This document shows, piece by piece, positions 55,669 through 64,000 of a DNA stretch of 64,000 nucleotides. The DNA lies in the NCBI RefSeq assembly GCF_000010305.1, contig NC_012489.1, positions 1,550,001 through 1,614,000 of the forward strand. The letters are read 5' to 3'. This DNA comes from Gemmatimonas aurantiaca T-27 (lineage in GTDB: Bacteria; Gemmatimonadota; Gemmatimonadetes; Gemmatimonadales; Gemmatimonadaceae). The notes under the pieces were generated by a model. That model did not search any database. It was not told the DNA's origin and worked only from the letters and a program-made list of their open reading frames with translations. Numbering within the stretch: the stretch's first letter is position 1; each line of letters begins with the position of its first letter. The position numbers and the translations under genes were made by a program.

Positions 55669-58253
55669 GTCATCATATCCTGGCAGTTGAAGACAGCCCC
55701 ACACAGGCTGAAATCCTCCGACACTTGCTCGAATCGGCAGGACATGAGGTCGCAGTGGCATCGAACGGCACGGCCGCACTCGAACTGCTGGCGTCTACGC
55801 GACGCCGCTTCGATGTGGTCGTCAGTGACATCGTGATGCCTGGTGCGGTGGACGGGTACGAGTTGTGCCGTCGTATCAAGGCCAGCCCGCACTATCGCAC
55901 ACCGGTCGTGCTGTTGACGAGTCTCGCGGACCCCATGGATATCATCAAGGGACTCGAGTGTGGCGCGGACAACTTCTTCACGAAACCGTACGACGGCGAA
56001 CATCTGCTCGAACGCATCACCTGGCTGCTGGATACGCGCCGGGTGCGCCAGGGCACCGGATTGCATGTGGGATTGCAGGTGTATTTCATGGGGCGGGAAT
56101 TCACGATCAGCTCGGAGCGCGAGCAGATTCTGGATCTCCTCATCTCCACGTTCGAAGACGCGGTGCGGCAGAACCACAGCCTGCGTCAGCGTGAGGCGGA
56201 GCTGGAGTCAGCGCGGGCCGAACTGGCGCGCTACGCGGGCGTGCTGGAAACCGACATCGAACGATTCTTCGAGCTGTCCACGGATCTCATCTGTCTGGTC
56301 GGTGCCGACGGCCATTTCACGCGACTCAATCCGGCCTGGGAGCAACTCCTAGGCTGGACCGATGCCGAGTTGAAGGCTCGACCGTACATCGAGTTTGTGC
56401 ATCCGGATGATCGGGACGACGGCGAAGATACGCTGTTTCATCCTGGTGCCGACCGACGTACCGCACAATTCGAGAACCGCTATCGATGCCGTGATGGCAG
56501 TTATCGCTGGCTCGAGTGGCGCGCGATTCCCTCGCCGGATGATGATGTCGTGTTTGCCATCGCCCGTGATGTGACGCAACGACGGGAAGCCGATCGCATA
56601 CTCCGCGTGCGTTTTCAGCAGCAGGCTGCAGTGGCCGCGCTGGGGCAGGCGGCGGTGGAGATGTCGGACCTCGAGGCGTTGTTCGATGCGGCGGTCTTCA
56701 TGGTGGCCGAAACATTGGATGTGCCGATGACCCAGTTGCTGGAGCTGACGGGTAACGGACGCCGTATCGAAGCGCGGGCCAGTGTGGGGTATACCCGCGA
56801 CGTCACGGCGCTGTCGACGACCGGCGCCGGCCCCCATTCCCTGGCCGGCTACACTCTGCAGCAAAACGCGCCCGCCATTCTGGTGAACGCCTCCACCGAA
56901 TCACGCTTCGAAATCGGTGCGTATGCCGAGGCCGCCGGGTTGGTGTCTGCGGCAGCCGTGATCGTGCCGCTGCATGGCCGTCCTTATGGCGTGTTGGAAG
57001 TGGGATCCACGGTCAACAGGGTCTTCGGACAGGACGATATCCACTTTCTGCAGTCGGTGGCGCACATCCTGGGGTCGGCCATCGATCGCCGTCGTTCCGA
57101 TCACGCGCTGCAGCAGAGTCAGCGTATGGAGTCGGTGGGGCGCCTGGCTGGCGGCATCGCGCACGACTTCAACAACCTGCTCACCGTCATTCTCGCTCAC
57201 AATCAGTTCGTGACGGCGGCCCTGCCGGATGACGACACGCTCAAACACGACGTGGCGCAAATCGCCAGCGCCGGCACGCGAGCCGCTGGCCTCACGCGGC
57301 AGTTGCTCGCCTTCAGCCGACGTCAGGTGCTTGCGCCCAAGGTGCTGAGCCTGAACGACACCGTCGTGGATATCGAACGCATGTTACGGCGTGTACTGGG
57401 CGACGATGTGACACTGCAGGTAGCGCTCGATGATCATCTGCATCCGGTGTTGGCGGACCCGGGACAGATCGAGCAGGTCGTGATGAATCTGGCCGTGAAT
57501 GCTCGTGATGCGATGCCCTCTGGTGGAACCCTCACCATCCGTACGGGCAACGAAGAAGTTGATGCCACGTTCGCCGCGTTGCATGACGGCGCTTCGCTGG
57601 GCCCGCATGCGGTGATCTCGGTATCGGACACGGGCAGTGGCATGAGTCGTGAGACCCAGGCGAGAATCTTCGAACCGTTCTTCACGACGAAGGGGCCCGA
57701 TCGTGGGACGGGTCTGGGGTTGGCGACGGTGTACGGTATCGTGACCCAAAGCCGCGGTACGATTGGCGTGTACAGTGAGTTGGGTCGCGGGTCCACGTTC
57801 AAGGTGTACCTGCCGCGCGCGCAGCGTGGCCAGGAAATGCATACGCCCAGTACCGCACATGAGGCCATATCGGCGGGCGGCACGGAGACCATCCTGCTGG
57901 CCGAGGACGAGGAAGGGGTGCGGCACATCGCCGCTCGTCTGCTGCGCAGCTTCGGCTATACCGTACTCGAAGCCAGCAATGGTGAGCAGGCACTCGCCAT
58001 CGCCGACGCCTATACGGAGCACATCGACTTGCTGGTGAGTGATGTCACGATGCCGCGCATGGGTGGTGGCGTGTTGGCGCAGGAGCTGACCACACGGCGC
58101 CCGACACTGCGGGTGCTGCACCTATCCGGACATGTTGATCCGGTAGTGATCGAGTCCGGACTCTTCACGGGGAACACGGCATTTCTGCAGAAGCCCTTTT
58201 CCGCCGAGTCACTTTCGCGCAAGGTTCGGGAGGTACTCGACACGCCTCGATGA
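55665..58253 (+). CDS. Hybrid sensor kinase REC-PAS-GAF-HisKA-HATPase-REC
   Basis: The 862-aa soluble protein has an N-terminal receiver (ILAVEDSPTQAEILRHLLES, acceptor Asp in VVVSDIVMPGAVDG), a coiled-coil linker, a PAS domain (FELSTDLICLVGADGHFTRL), a GAF domain, a HisKA box (GRLAGGIAHDFNNLLTVILA, phosphorylated His) and an ATPase with NLAVNARDAMPSGG, SDTGSGM and GTGLGLATVYGI. The C-terminal receiver (ILLAEDEEGVRHIAARLLRS) has Asp in LLVSDVTMPRMGG. It has no membrane segment, so it probably receives its signal from CheA through the first receiver and acts as the operon's output. ATG overlaps the cheB stop as ATGA. The downstream target is unknown. Confidence 0.9.
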   Translation: MSHHILAVEDSPTQAEILRHLLESAGHEVAVASNGTAALELLASTRRRFDVVVSDIVMPGAVDGYELCRRIKASPHYRTPVVLLTSLADPMDIIKGLECGADNFFTKPYDGEHLLERITWLLDTRRVRQGTGLHVGLQVYFMGREFTISSEREQILDLLISTFEDAVRQNHSLRQREAELESARAELARYAGVLETDIERFFELSTDLICLVGADGHFTRLNPAWEQLLGWTDAELKARPYIEFVHPDDRDDGEDTLFHPGADRRTAQFENRYRCRDGSYRWLEWRAIPSPDDDVVFAIARDVTQRREADRILRVRFQQQAAVAALGQAAVEMSDLEALFDAAVFMVAETLDVPMTQLLELTGNGRRIEARASVGYTRDVTALSTTGAGPHSLAGYTLQQNAPAILVNASTESRFEIGAYAEAAGLVSAAAVIVPLHGRPYGVLEVGSTVNRVFGQDDIHFLQSVAHILGSAIDRRRSDHALQQSQRMESVGRLAGGIAHDFNNLLTVILAHNQFVTAALPDDDTLKHDVAQIASAGTRAAGLTRQLLAFSRRQVLAPKVLSLNDTVVDIERMLRRVLGDDVTLQVALDDHLHPVLADPGQIEQVVMNLAVNARDAMPSGGTLTIRTGNEEVDATFAALHDGASLGPHAVISVSDTGSGMSRETQARIFEPFFTTKGPDRGTGLGLATVYGIVTQSRGTIGVYSELGRGSTFKVYLPRAQRGQEMHTPSTAHEAISAGGTETILLAEDEEGVRHIAARLLRSFGYTVLEASNGEQALAIADAYTEHIDLLVSDVTMPRMGGGVLAQELTTRRPTLRVLHLSGHVDPVVIESGLFTGNTAFLQKPFSAESLSRKVREVLDTPR

Positions 58254-58285
58254 GGCGACGGTGAGGGCTCCTCACACCGGATGTT

Positions 58286-58735
58286 ATGAACCCGCTTGTT
58301 CGCCGCTATCTCCGCACGGCCATTGCCTTTCTGGTGATCGGACTGGCACTTGGTGTCTGGATGATGTATGCCCGTGAGTTCGGTGCCTACCAGCCACCCC
58401 GTATTCGCAGCGCACACACCCACGCGCTGTTGGTGGGATTTGTGATGCTCATGATCACCGGCGTCGCGCTGTGGATGTTTCCGCGTCCGCGCGCCGATGA
58501 TCAGGTCTTTCGTCCCGTGTTGGCGGAGATCGCCTGGTGGGCAATTGCACTGGGGACCTTGTCACGTGTGATGCTCGAAGTGCTGCTTCGCGCGAATGCG
58601 TCCGTTGGGTGGCGCAGTGTGTTGGTGGGAGCCGGTGTACTGCAAGCCGCCGGCATTGTGCTGTTCTTCGCCACCATGTGGACGCGAATCCGCTCGTCAG
58701 GGGCGAAGCTACCCGCCAGCGAGCGCGTGCCTTAG
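58286..58735 (+). CDS. Four-helix membrane protein, heme-copper-oxidase-subunit-I-like fragment fold
   Basis: The 149-aa protein has four predicted membrane helices. The second contains SAHTHALLVGFVMLMITGVA followed by LWMFPRP, which resembles the NnrS/cytochrome oxidase subunit I pattern in which His residues may bind heme. No larger oxidase domain is present. It starts 33 nt after the kinase gene on the same strand, and may be read with it, though it has no obvious signalling role. Its stop overlaps the end of the next, convergent gene by 4 nt. Function unknown. Confidence 0.6.
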   Translation: MNPLVRRYLRTAIAFLVIGLALGVWMMYAREFGAYQPPRIRSAHTHALLVGFVMLMITGVALWMFPRPRADDQVFRPVLAEIAWWAIALGTLSRVMLEVLLRANASVGWRSVLVGAGVLQAAGIVLFFATMWTRIRSSGAKLPASERVP

Positions 58736-59181
58736 GCGACCGTATCGACGCTGGTGGGATGGCCCTGGTATCGCTGCATGATCTGCAGGGCGCCCTCGAG
58801 AAGGGCTTCCGCTTCGTCGTCCTTGCGCCACCGGGCCCCCTCGATCCCCGCCTTGGTCAGCGCGAAAAAATCAACACGCTCGGTCCGCATCGTCTGATCC
58901 AGCGCGTCCCAGTCTCCGTTGACCGGAATGGCGAGCGTCATGCTCACGAACGGCGTGCTTTCGTCGAGAGTCATACGGCCGGCGCGGATTTCACCATTCA
59001 TCCAATCGCGCAGATCTTGCCTGGTCATACTGTGGAAATCCGTGCGCTCCACCCCAGCCGACGTTGAGTCTTTGGTTCTCGCGACGGCAAACGCCGAAGC
59101 GAACGTGGACTCGCCACGGGTCGTTGCCGGGGTGCTGGAACGACCTGCGTAGGGGAAATGACTTCCGGTCTGAATCTTCAT
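58732..59181 (-). CDS. Hypothetical protein
   Basis: The 149-aa soluble protein starts MKIQTGSHFPYAGRSSTPAT, with GAGGAG 4 nt before ATG 59181. The N-terminal 40 residues are Ser/Thr/Ala-rich. The rest is helical with MTRQDLRDWMNGEIRAGRMT, MTLAIPVNGDWDALDQTMRT and ALLEGALQIMQRYQGHPTSV. No family was recognised. It stands alone between the four-helix membrane gene and the DUF2911 gene. The good ribosome-binding site and ordinary composition make it likely real. Confidence 0.6.
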   Translation of the reverse strand: MKIQTGSHFPYAGRSSTPATTRGESTFASAFAVARTKDSTSAGVERTDFHSMTRQDLRDWMNGEIRAGRMTLDESTPFVSMTLAIPVNGDWDALDQTMRTERVDFFALTKAGIEGARWRKDDEAEALLEGALQIMQRYQGHPTSVDTVA

Positions 59182-59345
59182 CGACTCCTCAGGTGGATAC
59201 ACTGAATGGTTCGATGAGACAGAGTTGCAAGCTTCGCGCCAGCGCGGCCAGGCGGGCAGGGACCGCACCGCCTGGACATTCTTTCCTCTCTGCCGCACGA
59301 CATGCCGGTGCGTGCGGCAGTTCATTCCGATTGGTTGCCGATGGC

Positions 59346-59993
59346 CTACCGCACGGACCATTCGGTTTGTGCCTGCACCGTGCCCCACGCCATCGTCAAC
59401 ACCCCTTTGGCCGCACCCGGTGTATTCGCTGGTACCAGCCAGATGAAAAAACTCTCCACAGGAGTCGACAACGTGCTCACGGTGAGCGGGATGCGGGCCA
59501 CATCCTTGCTGGCGTCGTAGGCCGTGACGGCGACAGTTGCCGCGCCGGTGGTTTCACGCTGCAGAATCAACGTCCATGCGGAGCGGGCTGGGAGCACCTG
59601 CGCCACGTAACGACCACGCGGCACTGCCACACCGCCGATGGTAAGATCCACATCGCTCTGAAACACCGTGGCGCCGTTGGCACCCAGTCGCCACACCTTG
59701 TCAAAGGGTACCAGACTGTCCGTGTTGATCCGACGGCCGCGAAGATGCGGTTGTCCGTAGTCGATGCGGAGGAGGGCCGGTTTGCCCGCGGCGCGCTGCG
59801 CAGCGGTATCGGCGAGGGTCAGCGAAACTTCACTGATGGCGCGGGTGCTGGGCATGGCCACGTAGCCCGACACTTTGCCGGTCGTTTGTGCCAGCACGGG
59901 GGAGGCCAGCAGCAGGGACGCCGCGGTCACCGGCAGCCACCGGCTCGGACAGATGGCCGCGCGTGGGCGGAACGAAACGGAGAAGAGAGACAT
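59346..59993 (-). CDS. DUF2911-family secreted protein
   Basis: The 215-aa protein has an export signal (TAASLLLASPVLAQTTG) and the DUF2911 core: LLRIDYGQPHLRGRRINTDS, LVPFDKVWRLGANGATVFQS, DVDLTIGGVAVPRGRYVAQV and a YDASKDVARIPLTV strand. DUF2911 is a beta-rich family of unknown function, common in Bacteroidota and Gemmatimonadota. It lies 32 nt after the subtilase lipoprotein gene on the same strand and is probably its operon partner. Confidence 0.82.
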   Translation of the reverse strand: MSLFSVSFRPRAAICPSRWLPVTAASLLLASPVLAQTTGKVSGYVAMPSTRAISEVSLTLADTAAQRAAGKPALLRIDYGQPHLRGRRINTDSLVPFDKVWRLGANGATVFQSDVDLTIGGVAVPRGRYVAQVLPARSAWTLILQRETTGAATVAVTAYDASKDVARIPLTVSTLSTPVESFFIWLVPANTPGAAKGVLTMAWGTVQAQTEWSVR

Positions 59994-60025
59994 GGGTAGG
60001 CGGGGCGGGATGTGATGGGTGCGGA

Positions 60026-61672
60026 CTACTGGATGCGCTGCAGCGCGAGCTTCACGGCCGCGTAGGCATCGACGATACCGCCGGTGGCGGAGAGTGCGTC
60101 AAAGGCGACGCGTCCTTCACCACCGGGCTTCTCCACCATCTGGTTGGGGAATTTGCGCACGGACTGCAGCAGGATCTCCTTCACTTGCGCCGCGGTCAGA
60201 TTGGGGAAGTAGGCCATCAGCAGTGCGGCCACACCAGACACGACTGGTGCCGCCATGCTTGTACCGCTCTCCCGCTTGACGCCACCACCGGGCACGGTGG
60301 AGAGGATGTCATCTCCCGGGGCAAAGAGATCGACACGCGACTTCCCATAGTTGGAGAAGGTCGCCGCAAGCTTGTCTTTGCCTTTCCACGAGCTCGCCCC
60401 CACTTCGATCCAGGTCTCTACGCGAGCGCCCTCCACCGTCACGCTCGACGGAAAGGAAGGACTCACGTCGTTGTTTTCGGAGTCGTTACCGGCGGCGTGC
60501 ACGAGTAGCACTCCCTTGCTGGCGGCATAACGCATCGCGCTGTCCACCACCGGCTTCTGAGGCGACCAGGCCTTGCCGAAGCTCATGTTGATGATCTGCG
60601 CGCCATTGTCCACGGCGTATCGCACGGCGCGCGCGATGTCCGGATCTCGCTCGTCCCCATCGGGCACTGCTCGCACACCCATCAGCCGGACATTGGGCGC
60701 AATGCCTTGCACCGGATTGGCTGCGTCACGCACCGCGCCGATGATGCCGGCCACGTGCGTGCCATGTTTGGCGTCGGGCCCCATGATGTCCCGCGCACCG
60801 GCCGTTGGTGCGGTCGCATGGGGCGCGAACAACGTATCGAGTCCATAGCGGGCCTGTGATTCGTAGGCTTCCTTGGCTTCGGCAATCGCGGCCGCATCCA
60901 GCCCATTGTCGGCCAACTGCAGCCAGATGCCACGCGCCTGATCCTGCATGGCATTGGTGGGCATGAAAGCCTGCACACGGGCCCGCGTGAGATTGCCTCC
61001 CGGAATGGCCTGTCGGAGAATCTCGTTCACCTGGGCCATCGTGCGGTCGATGTTTTGGATCTGCGTCAGTGTGCTGGTGACTTTCTCGCGCTGCTCGCGA
61101 TACGCCGTGCGCACGGAATCGCAGCGTGCCGCGGCCGGCTTGCTCAAACCCGCACCAGCCGGCTGCCCGCCGCATGCGGCGTAGAGTCGGGTCACTTCGA
61201 AGGTGTCGTGATGCACCGACTCCCCGTTGGCCATGACCGAAAAATTCCAGCCGAACACGTCGTCGACAAACCCATTGTTGTCATCGTCACGCCCGTTGCC
61301 GGCCACTTCCCGCGGATTCTTCCAGAGCGTAGGCGCCAGGTAGCGATGCACGGTGTCGATCCCACCGTCGATGACGGCCACCACCACGCTGCGCTGTGGC
61401 GCGCGGCCGGCCAGCAGTTCGCGCAGGGCACGCTCGGAGCCGACGCCGATCACCCCATCCGTTTCCGCGTCGAGGCGATGCCAGTCGCCACGGGCCGAGT
61501 CTGCCGCGGCGGGTGGTGCCGGCGCTGGCGTGACGGTGACTGGCGGCTGTACGACCGGCTGGGTGGGTTGGCCACCCGGTGAGGGGCGTGGGCCGGTGGC
61601 GGTCGGGGCGGAGCGCGCACACGCGCTCAGGGACGCGCTGACGACCAGCGCGACGGCAATGGCACGGGACAT
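60026..61672 (-). CDS. Subtilisin-like S8 serine protease lipoprotein
   Basis: This is an exported endopeptidase of 548 aa. A lipoprotein signal (MSRAIAVALVVSASLSAC) starts the protein; a longer frame to 61723 exists but places extra residues before the signal. The S8 catalytic triad is visible: Asp in VVAVIDGGIDTVH, His in KHGTHVAGIIGA and Ser in ESGTSMAAPVVSGVAALL. A long insert of about 130 residues separates Asp and His, mainly helical (QREKVTSTLTQIQNIDRTMA). The N-terminal linker is Pro-rich. It is followed by the DUF2911 gene. The substrate is unknown. Confidence 0.9.
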   Translation of the reverse strand: MSRAIAVALVVSASLSACARSAPTATGPRPSPGGQPTQPVVQPPVTVTPAPAPPAAADSARGDWHRLDAETDGVIGVGSERALRELLAGRAPQRSVVVAVIDGGIDTVHRYLAPTLWKNPREVAGNGRDDDNNGFVDDVFGWNFSVMANGESVHHDTFEVTRLYAACGGQPAGAGLSKPAAARCDSVRTAYREQREKVTSTLTQIQNIDRTMAQVNEILRQAIPGGNLTRARVQAFMPTNAMQDQARGIWLQLADNGLDAAAIAEAKEAYESQARYGLDTLFAPHATAPTAGARDIMGPDAKHGTHVAGIIGAVRDAANPVQGIAPNVRLMGVRAVPDGDERDPDIARAVRYAVDNGAQIINMSFGKAWSPQKPVVDSAMRYAASKGVLLVHAAGNDSENNDVSPSFPSSVTVEGARVETWIEVGASSWKGKDKLAATFSNYGKSRVDLFAPGDDILSTVPGGGVKRESGTSMAAPVVSGVAALLMAYFPNLTAAQVKEILLQSVRKFPNQMVEKPGGEGRVAFDALSATGGIVDAYAAVKLALQRIQ

Positions 61673-61771
61673 CGAAGGCGGGGTCAGGGAATCGGTACAG
61701 CAGTACCCACGAGACGGCGTCATACTATCCGGTGGACGTTAGCCGATGACGTGGCCCGCCGCGACAGGCGG

Positions 61772-62974
61772 TCAGGATCCGTCGTCGGGAGGTACGCAGG
61801 AGAGTGCCGTGCGTGGTACACTCACACCTCGACGCCAGGGTGGCGTGGCACGCTGACCCTGAGGCAAGATATCCGGCGGTGGTGCCGAAAAGGCGTACAC
61901 CAGCACCTGCTGCAGTTCCGCGGCATGTTGAGCGAGCGGCCCTCGGCCCTTGATCCAGTTTACCGCGCAGACGTTGTCGATGAGCGACACACCTGGTGCG
62001 ATTTCGAGAAACTGCGTGGTCACCTGCACCGCGCGAATGGTGCGCAACGTCGAGGGGAGCCGGCCCGGTCGGCTCATTTCGAGTTCCATGCGACGCAACT
62101 GGGCGGTGGCGCTGTCGAGGAAAAACGCCCCGTGCACATCAGGTGAGGAGAGACGCTCCGACGCTCGCACGTCGAGACGGAACCATGTTTCATCGTCATG
62201 CGTGGAGGCGCCCGCGTAATGGAAACAATGGTTCCGCAAAAATGCGGCATCCGACAGATCGAGCAGCGTAGGCAGGTGCATCCTGTACTCGTCGCGTCCG
62301 CCGCTGCGATCACGCCTCACGACATTACCCGGTCGATATTGCACCGAGGACGCGCCGGACACGCGAATGCTATCCACGTGCTGGATGATCAAGCCCCGAT
62401 CGATCAACTGACCGGTCGCGCGGGTTTGCACGTAGGCGAAGGGGTACTGCTTCACCAGCAGGCGATAGCGGTCGGCATTCTCCCGCAGCAGGCCCACGAG
62501 CTGGGCCACTTCGGGGAAGCGCGCGCTGTCGGGAAGTCCCGGTGAGCGGCAGGGCTCGGCCGACCGCACCAGCATCGAAGACAGGCGTACCGGCACCTGC
62601 GTCAGGCGCACGTCCAGCACGGTGGTTTGTGCGGTGGTGATGGTGACCGTTCTGCGGTCGGGGACAAACCCCAGGCGACGAATGACCACCTCGTGCGAAC
62701 CCACCGGCACGTTGCCGAGCAGGAACGTGCCGTTCGGGCCGGAGAACCGTTCGATCGCCAAGGCCGGAATGGCGATCACGGCATAGGGCAGCGGCACATC
62801 GGTGACGGCCGCCCGCACGGTGCCTTGCAGCGTACCCACGGTCGGACTCGCACCAGACGTCTGCGCCATCGCGGTCGAGCTGACCAGCGGCAACCCGGCG
62901 AGCATCGTCAGGGTCAAAAGCCACATGGCGTGCCGAGCGCGATTGTGGCGCCACAGCCATTCGTAATACGTCAT
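61772..62974 (-). CDS. Secreted protein with carboxypeptidase-regulatory-like domain
   Basis: The 400-aa protein has a signal peptide (LLTLTMLAGLPLVSSTAMAQ) and an immediately following CarboxypepD_reg/beta-sandwich domain (TLQGTVRAAVTDVPLPYAVI, NGTFLLGNVPVGSHEVVIRR and LGFVPDRRTVTI), as found at the N-terminus of TonB-dependent receptors. No barrel follows. The C-terminal 250 residues are a domain of unknown function with several Cys and His (LRNHCFHYAGASTHDD). Proteins of this build are frequent in Gemmatimonadota. It is divergent from the TonB-like gene, the 226 nt between (62975-63200) holding promoters only. Confidence 0.75.
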   Translation of the reverse strand: MTYYEWLWRHNRARHAMWLLTLTMLAGLPLVSSTAMAQTSGASPTVGTLQGTVRAAVTDVPLPYAVIAIPALAIERFSGPNGTFLLGNVPVGSHEVVIRRLGFVPDRRTVTITTAQTTVLDVRLTQVPVRLSSMLVRSAEPCRSPGLPDSARFPEVAQLVGLLRENADRYRLLVKQYPFAYVQTRATGQLIDRGLIIQHVDSIRVSGASSVQYRPGNVVRRDRSGGRDEYRMHLPTLLDLSDAAFLRNHCFHYAGASTHDDETWFRLDVRASERLSSPDVHGAFFLDSATAQLRRMELEMSRPGRLPSTLRTIRAVQVTTQFLEIAPGVSLIDNVCAVNWIKGRGPLAQHAAELQQVLVYAFSAPPPDILPQGQRATPPWRRGVSVPRTALSCVPPDDGS

Positions 62975-63200
62975 GAGGTAGATAGCTACTGTCTTTCCAG
63001 TAATTGCGCCAGACGGAATCGTGATTCAATTGTCGGGTGCGTATCGCGTATTCGCAATTTCTGGGACGGAAGGCGATGGTACTCTTGCAAATACTTCGGG
63101 GAAGGGCGGAGATAGGGAATGGATTGCGGAAAACCGTGGCAGGTGGTGACGTGATGGCTGCGACCGGTGTTCTTGTGGCACACTGTGACTTGGAGGCTTT

Positions 63201-63890
63201 ATGCCCAAGCGTCGCGTGAGACTGACCATTTTCGAGTCAACGCGTCGTGTGATGCTGTGGTTGTTGACGCCGTGGCATCTGACGGGAGTGGGGTATATCA
63301 CCACCGTGGTGGGTAGTGCGGTGGTGCTGACGGCGGTGCCGATCGAGACGCCCACACCAGGTCTCGACGCACTCGCGCGGTTCATTGCGCCGCCAAAGCG
63401 CAACGGCCCTGCGCCATCGGTCGAGCGACTGAGCTACATCGGGTTGGGTTCGCACACCCAGCGAACCGCCGGCGATTTCAAGGTACCGGAGCCCAATGGG
63501 ACGGTGCCGGTGGCGGCCAATCGCGGTGGCGATCCTGGCGTCTACGAAGAACCGACACCCGAGGTCATCTCGGAGCGCCCGCTCACCGAGATCGAAGTGG
63601 ACTCGGCCGCCGCCCTCGACCCCACGGCTGCTGGACCGGACTATCCCTCCCGTATGCTCGAAAAGAACATCGAGGGGATCGTGCTCGCACAGTTTGTGGT
63701 GGACAGCCTCGGACGTGCCGACGTTACGACCTTCAAGTTGCTCGAGCCCGCCGAACCGGACTTTGTACTCGCCGTGAAGGAAGCGTTGCCGCGCATGAAG
63801 TATCGTCCGGCGTCGCTGGGTGGACGGGCGGTGTCCCAGTTGGTCCAGCAACCATTCGGCTTCCGTATTCGCCCGCCGGGTTCCGGTTGA
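63201..63890 (+). CDS. TonB-family energy transducer-like protein
   Basis: The 229-aa protein has an N-terminal membrane helix (MLWLLTPWHLTGVGYITTVV and following), a periplasmic Pro-rich spacer and a C-terminal TonB-type domain: DYPSRMLEKNIEGIVLAQFV, VDSLGRADVTTFKLLEPAEP and LPRMKYRPASLGGRAVSQLV. Such proteins connect the proton-motive complex ExbBD to outer-membrane receptors, but a structural role is also possible. GGAGG lies 4 nt before ATG 63201. Nothing further is recognisable in the last 110 nt of the window. Confidence 0.8.
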   Translation: MPKRRVRLTIFESTRRVMLWLLTPWHLTGVGYITTVVGSAVVLTAVPIETPTPGLDALARFIAPPKRNGPAPSVERLSYIGLGSHTQRTAGDFKVPEPNGTVPVAANRGGDPGVYEEPTPEVISERPLTEIEVDSAAALDPTAAGPDYPSRMLEKNIEGIVLAQFVVDSLGRADVTTFKLLEPAEPDFVLAVKEALPRMKYRPASLGGRAVSQLVQQPFGFRIRPPGSG

Positions 63891-64000
63891 TCAGCGGCCG
63901 CCAGAACAAGAACTGACACGTCTCACGCGAAGGCGTACGACGGGAGATATTGGGATCGCTTGGCGTTCCCGTCCGTCCTCTCTTCTGTTGGAGCTTTCGC

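Overview
This is a high-GC bacterial window. It is most consistent with the Gemmatimonadota (Gemmatimonas-like), judging from the GC-rich codon use, the carboxypeptidase-regulatory-domain and TonB-type proteins and a DUF2911 protein. The phylum assignment is an inference; no marker here proves it.

Layout. (1) 1-3.8 kb is core chromosome: thiL, plsC, eno, an ftsB/divIC-like gene, an initiator tRNA-Met gene and a second CAU-anticodon tRNA gene. (2) About 3.77-47.65 kb is a 43.8-kb integrated genomic island. It sits in the 3' half of that second tRNA gene and is bounded by 43-nt direct repeats (41/43 identical). A tyrosine integrase lies just inside the right end, and TTGCRCATACGG-type repeats at both ends look like integrase arm sites. 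I see no relaxase, type IV secretion or transposase gene, so I call it an integrative island and not a demonstrated ICE. (3) 47.7-64 kb is chromosome again: a translationally coupled chemosensory operon (cheW-cheR-cheW-mcp-cheA-cheB-hybrid kinase), then small hypotheticals, a DUF2911 protein, a subtilase lipoprotein, a carboxypeptidase-regulatory-domain protein and a TonB-like protein.

Inside the island the order is: a left regulatory/RmuC block (4.0-7.5 kb); a Zn/Cd/Co module (7.6-18.1 kb) with a P1B-4 ATPase, CzcCBA, a small His/Cys-rich secreted protein, a CadC-like ArsR regulator with a clear operator, and a CDF exporter with an N-terminal HMA domain; a very large divergent tyrosine-recombinase-like protein (18.4-20.9 kb); a Cu/Ag module (21.2-37.4 kb) with CusCBA, CopC, CopD, a multicopper oxidase, a TolC-like lipoprotein, CopB, DUF4198 and two NTF2-like secreted proteins, controlled apparently by a BlaI-type repressor plus an M56 membrane protease; a region of small hypotheticals and a possibly truncated PepSY protein (37.5-39.9 kb); a defence block (40-44.6 kb) with an MmeI-like type IIL restriction-modification enzyme and a DUF5343 protein; an unusual island-borne tRNA gene with anticodon GCU; and a tandem-HTH excisionase candidate followed by the integrase.

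The most interesting signal is the copper circuit. A BlaI-like repressor without CopY cysteine motifs and a BlaR1-like M56 protease with a His/Cys-rich C-terminal tail are encoded inside the multicopper-oxidase operon. Three TTTA-N7-TAAA dyads lie in front of the three copper transcription units (TolC-MCO-BlaI-M56, copD/copB, copC). This suggests metal-triggered regulated proteolysis in place of beta-lactam sensing. The second is the compact cloverleaf tRNA(GCU) with reversed tertiary pairs. The third is the att-site architecture, including a compensatory base-pair change between attL and attR.
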